64,000 bases of DNA. It comes from Paenibacillus arenosi. Its GTDB lineage: Bacteria; Bacillota; Bacilli; Paenibacillales; Paenibacillaceae. Each line of letters begins with the position of its first letter. Position 1 is the stretch's first letter. Under the pieces are notes generated by a model. The model was not told the origin of the DNA, did not search any database, and saw only the letters and a program-made list of their open reading frames with translations. Shown here in pieces: positions 16,964 to 26,300 of the stretch. The position numbers were made by a program, and so were the translations under genes. The stretch lies in assembly GCF_014841135.1 (NCBI RefSeq), contig NZ_JACYTN010000024.1, positions 1 through 64,000 of the forward strand, in the 5' to 3' direction.

Positions 16964-18031
16964 TTAATCAGCGCGAATTGGCGCTGGTATATGCAAAAAT
17001 GTCCGTTCTTCCACGTACAGCTGTCCTTGCAAACCGTGCTGCTCTTCTAACTTATGCAACTGGGCTTGCGCTTCTTCCTTCGTTGGGTAATAGCCCGCTT
17101 CCACCAAATACGTACCAGCACTGTCTTTCAAAATACGGACATGTTCTTGTTCGAGCAGTATCTCCTCCATCATGCTTTGCTCTTCTCCAAATGGATGTGA
17201 AGCAGTACGTACCGAATATACTGCTTCTTGCTCATTTATTGCTTCGCCTTGCTTAAAGGTAAGCACAACCTCTGCTGGTTGTTGATATTCCTTTACTTCA
17301 TAAGCAATCGGCTCTTTAAATACAATGGTGAAGCGAACAAGCGAATCATCCGGTGATATGATCATGTAGGCATCCTGTACAAATTTGCTCTTTTTCAAAG
17401 TAGCCAAATCTTGCTCAGCAGAGAAATTACGAGCTCCACCAACCGCAAAAGTCATCGTATTTGGAAACTCACGATGAGTAACATGGAAGTAACTTGCTAC
17501 GTCTTGCTCTCTATTATTTTGCTGGAAACGAATCGTAATCTGATCACTGTCGCCTTTCCCATGCAATCCAATCGCATAAACATCGGTCGAATCCGTAATC
17601 TGACCACCTTCAGCTTCTCCTTTATTAAACTGCAATACCTTTACTAGCTTGCCGATACCCGGAATATTCTCAAGGCTACTTGCAAAGGCAGGCATCGTAT
17701 TCACGCTAATCGCAAATAATACAAATAAAGCTGCTGCGCTAGCCCCAATACGCTTCGCCCAACGATTGCGTGATAATGCGCGTTGACTTTGCGGCTGTCC
17801 TGAACGCTGCTGGTCGTTACGATTTTCACGATTCATTTGAATAGAGCCTGACTTCGCATCCAGACCTTGATTGTCAATTTGACCATAACTCACATCATGA
17901 TAGGAAGCTTGCTTTAATCGCTCCCGTTCCTGTTTCCCCCGTTCCAAAGCTTGCCGCGTCACAGAAGTGAGCTCATCAGGAATTTCGATATTTTGATAGT
18001 CTTTCTTTAGCCGTTCCAAGTCTTTATTCAA
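16964..18031 (-). CDS. Membrane-anchored anti-sigma factor with C-terminal SPOR-like domain
   Basis: The product has a cytoplasmic N-terminus of about 115 residues with coiled Lys/Glu segments, one membrane helix (GASAAALFVLFAISVNTM), and an extracytoplasmic part starting FASSLENIPGIGKLVKVL. That last phrase is common in anti-sigma factors of the RsiX/RsiV/DUF4179 group in Bacillota. The end (VEAGYYPTKEEAQAQLHKLEEQ) looks like a SPOR peptidoglycan-binding fold. GTG at 18040 would touch the GGGGGAGG motif; TTG at 18031, 7 bases from it, is preferred. It overlaps the sigma gene by 8 bases, consistent with a sigma/anti-sigma unit. Confidence 0.82.
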   Translation of the reverse strand: MNKDLERLKKDYQNIEIPDELTSVTRQALERGKQERERLKQASYHDVSYGQIDNQGLDAKSGSIQMNRENRNDQQRSGQPQSQRALSRNRWAKRIGASAAALFVLFAISVNTMPAFASSLENIPGIGKLVKVLQFNKGEAEGGQITDSTDVYAIGLHGKGDSDQITIRFQQNNREQDVASYFHVTHREFPNTMTFAVGGARNFSAEQDLATLKKSKFVQDAYMIISPDDSLVRFTIVFKEPIAYEVKEYQQPAEVVLTFKQGEAINEQEAVYSVRTASHPFGEEQSMMEEILLEQEHVRILKDSAGTYLVEAGYYPTKEEAQAQLHKLEEQHGLQGQLYVEERTFLHIPAPIRAD

Positions 18032-18542
18032 GCAGCTCACCCTCCCCCAAATTTATTATCAGCTTCTCCAGCCCACGATAAACAATCGACTTAATCGTAC
18101 TCAATGGCGCATCAAAGGTTTCGGCGATATCCTTCAAGGACATATCCTCAAAATATCGCAGCAATAACACCGTTCTCGTCTTCTCATCCAAACTATCCAA
18201 TGCCTCATACAAATCCAGCTTCTCCTCCCGATGATCAGGGGTGTAGCTTCTTTCGATATCTTTGTCCATATAGACAACCCGCTTGGACTTACGTATATGA
18301 TCCAGTGCAGCGTTCACCGCTATCTTCATCAGCCACGTATTAAAATATTGAGGCTGCTGCAGCTTCTCCACGGACAAATAGGCTTTATATACCGTCTCCT
18401 GTACAATTTCCAACGCATCCTCTTTATTTCTTACATACGTATAGGCCATACGGTAAATTCTTTCTTTCCGCTGCTCGATAAGGATAGAGAAACTCTCATC
18501 ATCGCCAGCAATCGCGCGCTTCTCCAGTTCAAAGTCGCTCAC
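18024..18542 (-). CDS. ECF-type RNA polymerase sigma factor
   Basis: The 172-residue protein has region 2 at about 10-90 (YRMAYTYVRNKEDALEIVQETVYKAY, FNTWLMKIAVNAALDHIRK) and region 4 at about 115-170 (LDEKTRTVLLLRYFEDMSLKDIAETFDAPLSTIKSIVYRGLEKL), without region 3, as in SigV/SigX-type ECF factors. GTG at 18542 with GGAGG 11 bases away is chosen, since the GTG at 18554 overlaps that motif. Its downstream neighbour is the membrane anti-sigma factor, which should hold it inactive until an envelope signal arrives. The neighbouring surface-protein genes are plausible targets. Confidence 0.92.
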   Translation of the reverse strand: MSDFELEKRAIAGDDESFSILIEQRKERIYRMAYTYVRNKEDALEIVQETVYKAYLSVEKLQQPQYFNTWLMKIAVNAALDHIRKSKRVVYMDKDIERSYTPDHREEKLDLYEALDSLDEKTRTVLLLRYFEDMSLKDIAETFDAPLSTIKSIVYRGLEKLIINLGEGELLE

Positions 18543-18660
18543 GCAGCCCTTCACCTCCAGAAAATCATCGATCGTTACGTATCTCCTTATCTTTTAGTGT
18601 CGCCACTCCAACACCAACTTTAACCGTTCCATCGATGCGCAGTGCTACCTTTATGTAGAG

Positions 18661-18689
18661 AAGAAGCGACACCAGCAGCGTCGCTTCTT
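18661..18689 (-). terminator. Terminator of the Gmad2 protein gene
   Basis: AAGAAGCGAC and GTCGCTTCTT form a 10-bp stem with a 9-base loop, about 35 bases beyond the stop codon at 18722. Confidence 0.7.
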
Positions 18690-18721
18690 CCAAATAAGTC
18701 TACGCGATTTATCTATACAGG

Positions 18722-20173
18722 TTAGCGAATAGGCAGTACAAGTTTATTCGTCGCCTTGCCGCTTTCCATATCCATTTCAAACAATTCTAGTGTAAGCGGC
18801 TGTTTGCCAGATACTTTGCTCTTATCCATGGAAATCGTTTGATTGAGTTTGCCCCATTCCGGTGCGCCAATAGTTGCAGTGCCATAGCCCTGGGCAATCG
18901 TCGTTTTACCTTGTTTAACTGCATAGTGATAAGTGCCTTCGAAAACACGAGCTTCACCTTTTACAGCAGCCTGCAATTTCGCAGATGCCACTTTTACACC
19001 ACGAAATGCATCATTTTGTTTCACTTTCCCTTTGCCATTCAAATCAACGACTACTTTGTTTACTTGCTTACCGCTTTCCATATCTACTTCAAACAATTCA
19101 ACCGTCAATGGTTGCTTCTTAGCTGTTTTACTTACAGGAACCGTAATCGTTTGAGAGAATGTGCCCCACTCTGGACCGCCTTTAGATGCTGTGCCAAATC
19201 CTTTTGCGATCACTTTGTTACCTTGTTTCACAACATAGTTATAGTTGCCTTCAAATAGGCGACCTTCGCCTTTAATCACGTACTGCTCGCTAAGTTTCAC
19301 TTCGCCCATGTTGCGGAATGCATCGTTTTTCACTACTTTATCTTTATTCGGCTTTAGTACTTCTTTGTGAGCTCCCGCTTCTTTCGCGATTGGCAACACG
19401 AGCTTGTTCACTGCTTTGCCGCTCTCCATATCTACTTCGAACAATTCCAGTGTCAAAGGCTCTTTACCGAACACTTTACTCTTTGGAATGGAAATCGTTT
19501 GGTTTACTTGTCCCCATTCTGGAGCACCTATTGATGCCGTACCGAAGCCTTTAGCAATGACGTTCTTTCCTTGTTTTACTGCGTAGTTGTAAGTTGCCTC
19601 ATGTACTTGAGCTTCGCCTTTAATCGCTACTTGCACGTTGGCAGATACAACTTTCACACCGCGGAATGCATCGTTTTGCTTCACTTTTCCTTTACCGTTC
19701 AAATCAACGATTACTTTGCGTACTTGTTTACCACTCTCCATATCCACTTCAAACAGTTCAACTGTCAGTGGCTGCTTGCTGTTCAACTTATTAACGGGTA
19801 CCGTAATCGTTTGGGAGAACGTGCCCCACTCTGGACCGCCTTTAGATGCTGTGCCAAATCCTTTTGCGATCACTTTGTTACCTTGCTTCACAACGTAGTT
19901 GTAGTTGCCTTCAAATACACGCGCTTCACCTTTAATCACATATTGTTCGCTAAGCTTCACGTCACCGATATTGCGGAATGCATTATTGGCGTACGTTTTT
20001 TCTTGTTGCGGCTTTTGCGGCTTCTGTACCTTTACATTTGGAACTTTCACTTCTTGTTTCGTTTGTGGGGAAGGCTGCTGCTGTTTGCCAGCGAATGTTG
20101 TACCTACATAACCAAGTAGAGAAGAACCTGCCAAGATAGATGCCGTTACGATTGCGATTGTTTTTGTTTTCAT
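18722..20173 (-). CDS. Secreted protein with four Gmad2-type domains
   Basis: The 483-residue protein has a signal peptide (residues 1-28), a Pro/Lys/Gln linker, and four repeats of about 95 residues starting near 64, 167, 284 and 387. Each contains the pattern NDAFR...Y.VKQG..VIA.G.GTA..G.PEWG...QTI...PLT.ELFE.DMESGK, matching the Gmad2 immunoglobulin-like domain. Repeats 1 and 3, and 2 and 4, are the closest pairs, exactly 220 residues apart, so the order is A-B-A-B. No enzymatic motif or wall anchor is visible. It is probably a cell-surface or extracellular binding protein, possibly under envelope-stress control. AAGGAG precedes the ATG. Confidence 0.85.
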   Translation of the reverse strand: MKTKTIAIVTASILAGSSLLGYVGTTFAGKQQQPSPQTKQEVKVPNVKVQKPQKPQQEKTYANNAFRNIGDVKLSEQYVIKGEARVFEGNYNYVVKQGNKVIAKGFGTASKGGPEWGTFSQTITVPVNKLNSKQPLTVELFEVDMESGKQVRKVIVDLNGKGKVKQNDAFRGVKVVSANVQVAIKGEAQVHEATYNYAVKQGKNVIAKGFGTASIGAPEWGQVNQTISIPKSKVFGKEPLTLELFEVDMESGKAVNKLVLPIAKEAGAHKEVLKPNKDKVVKNDAFRNMGEVKLSEQYVIKGEGRLFEGNYNYVVKQGNKVIAKGFGTASKGGPEWGTFSQTITVPVSKTAKKQPLTVELFEVDMESGKQVNKVVVDLNGKGKVKQNDAFRGVKVASAKLQAAVKGEARVFEGTYHYAVKQGKTTIAQGYGTATIGAPEWGKLNQTISMDKSKVSGKQPLTLELFEMDMESGKATNKLVLPIR

Positions 20174-20270
20174 GTTGTATATGCTCCTTTATTTTGACCA
20201 TGGTATCCATGTCTTCTTTTATTTGAATGACCTGTTAGGTGTTGTATCTTCATGAAGTTTACATGGATTA

Positions 20271-20305
20271 GACGGGGGAGCCTCACGAAAAGACGCAAGG
20301 TTTCA
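20271..20305 (-). promoter_or_regulatory. Candidate ECF-like promoter elements before the Gmad2 gene
   Basis: On the minus strand TGAAAC (20305-20300) and CGTCTAAT (from 20274) resemble the -35 and -10 elements used by SigV/SigX/SigW-type sigma factors. The spacing is about 25 bases instead of the usual 16-17, so the call is weak. Confidence 0.25.
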
Positions 20306-20349
20306 TTGGGAATATATTCTTTGTTTTTTTTGTGAAACCAGCAAAAAAA

Positions 20350-20377
20350 ACAGCCCCAGTTCATGAACTGGAGCTGT
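20350..20377 (-). terminator. Terminator of the GH85 gene
   Basis: ACAGCTCCAGTTC and GAACTGGGGCTGT (minus strand) form a stem with one mismatch, followed by a run of eight T, 30 bases past the stop. Confidence 0.88.
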
Positions 20378-20405
20378 CTGTTCTTACTTATAGAAGTAGT
20401 ATTTA

Positions 20406-23171
20406 TTATTGCGCAGGTTGGAATGGAATCCCCTTCACTTCAAAGCCGTAAATACGAGCTGCTGTGTCTCCACCTTGTGTTGGCTTCTCTACGATCAGCT
20501 TCGCATAGCGAGCCTTCGTCTTAGCGATTGCATGCTTGCTTGTACCTTTATCATTATCCTTCACAACAACAGCATCTGTCCAAGTTTGACCGTCAGCGCT
20601 CAATTGAACTTTGAACTCACGTGTATTGAAGGATGCAGATTCACCACCTGCTTGCGCATGGTGTACAACGAACTCCGTAATGTTGAATTCGCCACCCAAG
20701 TCAACAGTCATCCAATGCGGAGCATTTCCTACCGCACACCACTTCGTATGCATTTCACCATCTACTGCAAATTGAGGCGCTTCACCTGCATTCACGAATG
20801 AGGAAGCTGTCGTCTTCTTACCCTTAGCTACATCCTCTGAGCGGTTGGCTGCTGCCTTATCTACCGTAATGAGCTTCTTCGTCACGACATCTTGGCCGAC
20901 TGCGTTTTTCGCTGTCAGTGTAATCTCGTATTCGCCTTCTTGCTCATACTTCACTTGTGGATTACGCTCCGTACTAGATGTTGGCCTACCTCCTGGGAAG
21001 CTCCATAACCATTCTGTCGTTACTTCCGTAGACTTATCTTTGAGCTGGATCGTCTCCCCTGGTGCTACATACGTCTTATCTGCTTCAAAGTCAGCTTTGG
21101 GCGCAGGGTATGCCGGCCATTGGAATTGAACAGTCGCTGTACGCCCCTCTGCATAATGACGGTTAACAGGTACGACGATCAAGTCCGTCGCTTGCTCGAT
21201 TCCATCACGGCGCATTTCGGAAACATAGTAATAGTTGTTGCCTGTTGCACCCATGAACTCACGGGAACCGTCTGGCTTCTGACGATACACTTGGTAGTAA
21301 AGAACATCGTCACCCATATCGTCCCACTTCAAACGAGCATCTGCATACAAACCATCTCGGAAATCGTTATCGATAATGGTTAGACCTTGTACTTCTTTAA
21401 GATTTGGAGCTTTAAACGCTTGGTGATCGCGGATTGCAAATTCACCTAGGTTCAGCTCATAGTTGTTTACTTGCTGCTTGCCTGCCACTTGTACAGACAT
21501 TCCAACAACTTTCTTGCCTGCAAAGTCTTTCAAATCGTACGTAGCTTGTGTCCAATCTTTTGCTGTACCCGCTTTTTGCGTATGCTTCGGCTTCACGATT
21601 ACATAATCATTTGGCGCACCTTCAAATGCAACACCGATGTTTACATCTGCTGCCTCTGCTTGATTGGTCTGATACGTTACCGACATGACAGTAGACTTCG
21701 TGACAGGAACATCTGTCTTATACAACTTCACATTTGTGCTTGCACCTGGTGCCGTTTGACCACTGAGCTTCAAAGAGCTACCGCCGTAATACGCTTTATT
21801 GAAGTCGAATGCGGCATCAATCTTCTGTCCTTGCTCGTCCTTCATCCAGCGCCATGTTGGTAAAATGTCCTGCAAGCTGCGGTTGAACCACTCACGGTCA
21901 CGAACTTGCTGGCCGTGTACGCTGAACATTTTTCCGTTACCTGTATTGAAGTGCGTCGTAAAGTTAGTGTTTGTGATAACTGTCTCGTCGACGATATCAT
22001 GCGCAATTCCACGCCAAGCCGTGCCATTGGACTTCGTCTTTGAAGGATCTTTACCTTGACCTACCCAGAAAATATGCTCGTTCTCCATGAACTGCTCATT
22101 CGTCTTGGACGCATTGAATGCCCAGTCTGGACGGTAAATACCAAGCGATGTTACTGGAGTACCATTGTCCGGGAAGAGAACAGGCCAATTCAATTTACTC
22201 TGATAGCCGCCTGCTTCCACATCGATACCTGCATACAGGTCATACTGACTGCGTCCAAGCTGCTTCGCAACATCAGGTGATTTCTTGAACGGTGTCTGCC
22301 CACTACCTTGGTATTGCCAACGGAAATCGATAAAGAGATGATCAGAAACACGCTGTGCACCATCTTGTACAAACATGCTGTTCTTATCGTTAAGAGCACC
22401 TTGCCATCTAACCGGACCATCATTAATCATGGAATCGTACCATACGATATCCATTTCAGGCGTTTTAATCTTTTGCAAATATTTCAGGAATTCCTGCATC
22501 TTCTTCGCATCTGCAGGTGTACCACCTTGAGTCTCCTCATTGATAAACCAGCCGTCAAAGCCGTAGTACTTCGCCACTTCGATTAACTTATCGGCAACTG
22601 GGAACGTGCCATCTGGGCGCTGCTGCAGCAAATCATGTGTCCATTGGAATTTGCCGCCGTGCTCCATTTGCGGTAGGAAGACCGTACCGTATACAGGCAC
22701 ACCGTTTTTATGTGCTGCATCAATAACATCTGCACTTGGTGAAACGATAAGGCCTTCACCTGCAGATCCGCCCCACATGATAAGACTGTCTACATACTGC
22801 CAGTAGCTAAATGCATAGCCATGCATGTTGTCGTTTCCTTGCGACGGCGCACCGGATGTATTTTTGTACATAGAAGCGAGTGCCATCACTTTTGGCTCTA
22901 CTTTTGCATTCGGATTCACTTTAGTTCCTTGAACACGCTTTTCTTCCAACGGTACGGAACTACGGTTGAACGGTGCATCTGGGTCCGTCTGCGGCGACCA
23001 ATTCAGAATCGTATTCGGGTACCAGTAAGAAGAATGAGGCTGAGCTGCCTGTACTTCGGAGGCACCAGTGAATCCTACCAAAGCACCTGCCAGGAGAGCT
23101 GTGCTTAAGTAGAGAGCTGCTTTGCGTTTCAGAGTGCTTCGAGATAACATGGTTGGTTTCCAACGTTTCAT
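20406..23171 (-). CDS. Secreted endo-beta-N-acetylglucosaminidase (GH85) with PKD and CBM32-like domains
   Basis: The 921-residue protein has a signal peptide (about 1-42, ending VQAAQ). A GH85 catalytic domain follows (about 45-410; YAFSYWQYVDSLIMWGG, and GFDGWFINEETQ with catalytic pair N211/E213), then a jelly-roll module (about 450-600), a fibronectin-like segment, a PKD domain (about 700-785; WLWSFPGGRP) and a C-terminal F5/8 type C (CBM32-like) domain (about 790-915). GH85 enzymes cut the chitobiose core of N-glycans, releasing high-mannose or processed glycans; Endo-D is a relative. No wall anchor is seen, so it should be released to act on host or fungal glycoproteins. A cre-like site lies near its promoter. 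Confidence 0.93.
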   Translation of the reverse strand: MKRWKPTMLSRSTLKRKAALYLSTALLAGALVGFTGASEVQAAQPHSSYWYPNTILNWSPQTDPDAPFNRSSVPLEEKRVQGTKVNPNAKVEPKVMALASMYKNTSGAPSQGNDNMHGYAFSYWQYVDSLIMWGGSAGEGLIVSPSADVIDAAHKNGVPVYGTVFLPQMEHGGKFQWTHDLLQQRPDGTFPVADKLIEVAKYYGFDGWFINEETQGGTPADAKKMQEFLKYLQKIKTPEMDIVWYDSMINDGPVRWQGALNDKNSMFVQDGAQRVSDHLFIDFRWQYQGSGQTPFKKSPDVAKQLGRSQYDLYAGIDVEAGGYQSKLNWPVLFPDNGTPVTSLGIYRPDWAFNASKTNEQFMENEHIFWVGQGKDPSKTKSNGTAWRGIAHDIVDETVITNTNFTTHFNTGNGKMFSVHGQQVRDREWFNRSLQDILPTWRWMKDEQGQKIDAAFDFNKAYYGGSSLKLSGQTAPGASTNVKLYKTDVPVTKSTVMSVTYQTNQAEAADVNIGVAFEGAPNDYVIVKPKHTQKAGTAKDWTQATYDLKDFAGKKVVGMSVQVAGKQQVNNYELNLGEFAIRDHQAFKAPNLKEVQGLTIIDNDFRDGLYADARLKWDDMGDDVLYYQVYRQKPDGSREFMGATGNNYYYVSEMRRDGIEQATDLIVVPVNRHYAEGRTATVQFQWPAYPAPKADFEADKTYVAPGETIQLKDKSTEVTTEWLWSFPGGRPTSSTERNPQVKYEQEGEYEITLTAKNAVGQDVVTKKLITVDKAAANRSEDVAKGKKTTASSFVNAGEAPQFAVDGEMHTKWCAVGNAPHWMTVDLGGEFNITEFVVHHAQAGGESASFNTREFKVQLSADGQTWTDAVVVKDNDKGTSKHAIAKTKARYAKLIVEKPTQGGDTAARIYGFEVKGIPFQPAQ

Positions 23172-23232
23172 GTAAACATCCCCTTCTTAGATGAAATACA
23201 AATCGCATGCACATGATAGGCACTCACTTTTA

Positions 23233-23246
23233 TGTGAGCGCTTACA
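23233..23246. promoter_or_regulatory. cre-like CcpA site before the GH85 gene
   Basis: TGTGAGCGCTTACA matches the cre consensus at all but one position. It lies between a TATAAT box (minus strand, 23268-23263) and the start codon at 23171, the position for repression by preferred sugars. Confidence 0.5.
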
Positions 23247-23284
23247 AATTCTTATCGACATCATTATAGGACCTACAGTTGGAC

Positions 23285-23320
23285 AAAAAAAGGGAGTTTG
23301 GACCCACAGGACCAACCTCC
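23285..23320 (-). terminator. Terminator of the SLH/large secreted protein operon
   Basis: GGAGGTTGGTCC and GGTCCAAACTCC (minus strand) pair at 10 of 12 positions around TGTG and are followed by seven T, about 55 bases past the stop at 23376. Confidence 0.75.
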
Positions 23321-23375
23321 TTAAATATCAACACCTGATCTTTAATTTTTACTATGCAAAGTTGACATTCATCAC

Positions 23376-26300
23376 TTAATGCGTACCCCTGACGCGATAA
23401 TCATCACGAGAGGATTGATCAGCATCATAGAACACAATATCGCCATCCTTCAGTTGGAATGTGGCGCCATATGGATCAGTAACACTGTAAACAAAACCTT
23501 CGCGCTTCCATTGATTAGTCAACGGAGCATAAATGTACTGGAGGTGCGGATCATCCAGACGTCCTGCACGAATGGTCTCTATGTTGAAGTTCACGATAAT
23601 ATAGCCATCCTTTAAGAAAAATGAAGCGTCTTCTCTGAACGAAAATTGCCGATGCAGCGGAAATCCTTTCTGCACAACATATACTTTAGATGGAATACCG
23701 AACTCGCCATACCATTGCTGCTCAGCAGCATAAGCTCGATATGGATTTACGCCATTCGGCAATTGAGTCGGTCCACGGAATAAGCGAAGCCCACCTGGCA
23801 CCTTCATATGACTGAATCCACCTGTCTTTGTTGGGCGATCGACTTGTCTTAACCATTGCTGCATGAACACCTGCTCACTTTGAGAAAGCTGATGACGATA
23901 CAGCTGATAAAAGGTTCGCCCAGTCTGTTCAATTTGAAGCGGATGAAGATTCCGAAGCCTTGCATTCAACGTAATTTCTCGCTCAATCGTATCGAATGAT
24001 GAACCTATTCTTACAAAGTTCCGATCTGGTGCGTGGTAATACAAATCTACATCTTGACGGTATTTGCCATCTCGACTCACAAACTCAAATGTCGGCGTAA
24101 TCCGAATAGAGTCGTTCAGTCCGAACATATTCCCCTTCGTCTTGAGGTCAAATTTGAAATGATAGCCTGGCTTGACGGTTACATTTTTGAAGCCACCATT
24201 CGGATGGCTTCCTCGCCTAATCGGCAAGGTGTAGCGCGAATCATTTCCCCTCGGGTTTCCATCGATATTACGCGTACCTAACCAATAATAGCGACCTGTA
24301 TGTTCCTTACTCTTTTTCTGCTGACGGAAAGCAAGCTCCCAGTTCATATCCACAATATCGGTAATACGGAAGTCATACACGCGTCCAATAACTTCAACAG
24401 GCACTGTATCTGTTGCTATATGGTTGTTTACTTCCAAATTGTCGTCTTGCTGGGTAAGCGTATCGGAAGGAGCATTTTCAGCAAACGATCTGAAATGAAC
24501 CGTATAATCCCCTTCATCTACCCACACAGGTAAATAGAAGGTGGTTGCTAGATCTCTTACAGGAATGCTGATCCATGTATTCCTTGGATAAAAGGTGGAT
24601 TTATCAGCACTGTATACATCGAACTCAAATCTAACTTGCTTGTCTTTTATGTATTTTGCATAGTCTCGGTTTCCATAGCCTAATATGTTGCGGTGCTGCC
24701 CGGAAGTCGGAATATGTATCGTAAATGGTCGATCAAGAATAAATGCTCTCCTATTGAGGTTAGGCCTGGTCTTTTGATTATGTGCAGCATCATCCGTTGC
24801 GTTGGAATAGTTGACCGTAGGTGTGTGAACAGTGACGGTATTAATTCCGTTGATTGGAAAGCTTCTATTAGCTCCACCATTTACATTTCCTGAGACAAGA
24901 TCGTAATAAATCGTTCCTGAACTAACGGTGTTTAACTTGTTCGTTAATTGACTATTAATCATATGGCTAGGTCTGTAAAGCACATCACGGCTGATAATCG
25001 TAGGTTGAGGAATATTCGTGGGAGTAGGACCGTCCTTAGTAGTTTCTCCACCATCCATGATGGTAGCCCCATTAAAAATCACTGTATCGTTATTCACTTG
25101 GCTCTGAGGTGTAGTTGACTCGGCCATACCTTTTAATCTGGATGTATCATCTGGAATAGAGGGTGGCCTATTTAATCCTCCCTTCAAAACAGGTGGCGTA
25201 TAGCTAATATCTGGTGTATCTACTGGCCTTACATGACTATGTACGGAAGCATCGTGCTCTGAATTCAGAGTAGGTGGAGTGTAGCCACTTGGCAGCATGG
25301 TAGTCCTCCCACTAGGTAGAGCATAGTTCAGCATATCTGCACGATTGATTTTATATAGTTCGAGATTTTTAATTTGCCAATATGAATAATCGCGAGTAAA
25401 AGAAAACGAGTATGTTACATTTTGGGAGTCCCCCGCATGAATGGGTGGTCCAGGAACGCATCCTGTTTTTGTACAAATTGGAGGACCTGGCACTGTCCAC
25501 TCTCTTACATATTTAATATCGGCTTTACAATTGTAGGTTACCTTGCCTTTCATTTGAACCCAGTCTTGTTTGAAGAGGTAATTGTCTGCAAACGCATTGG
25601 TAAAGAGAGATTCGGAAGTCGGAATACCTTTTGAAACATCGAAATGTTCGGCATCTCTACTATCCGCACGAATAACTCCCGCTGCATTAGGGTCCATATC
25701 ATTCCGATTCATTGAAGCTCCAGATGATGCACTTCCTATGCTAAATGTACACTGGCCTGATCCTTTAGGAACATCACTATAAGCGGCATATATCTTCATT
25801 TCAGGATATTTATAAATTTCACCGTGAAAGGTTACATCCCATGCATTAAACCATGCACGAACTAGTCCATTTTTGCCATCACTAATAACTTCTCCACCAG
25901 GAGGCGAGCTATCAAATGTACCTTGAAACTCAAAATCAATTACCACATTCGTTTTATCCGAATCGTTTACAACTACATTTCGCACACCATGCACTTTTGA
26001 TTCCTGCATACAATTTGCCGGGCATTTCCAATACTCTAAATCGCTCTCGTTAACAATTACCTTGGCTACTTGATTCATCTCAAATTCCATTCCATGCAAT
26101 GAGGGAGAAAAGAATTTCTCGGTCAATCTGGAACCTGCAGTGATCCTTCTTTCTGACCACACTGTGTTGGTGTTATTTCCATATCTCCAACCAAACGTGG
26201 GTATACCATTACCAGCCGTACCAAATGCCCACTCACCACTAGAAGGCGGGAAAGGATCATTATTGGATTTCAAAAAATACCGTTCATTCTTATAATCATA

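Noticed and set aside
19571-20119. Plus-strand frame of 182 codons opposite the Gmad2 protein gene
   Set aside because: It is a mirror of the repetitive coding region and shows its low-complexity pattern; no start signal.
20174-20340. c-di-GMP or other riboswitch in the leader of the Gmad2 gene
   Set aside because: A GCGTC...GAGGCTCC segment briefly suggests a riboswitch-like fold, but the conserved blocks of the GEMM-I class are missing.
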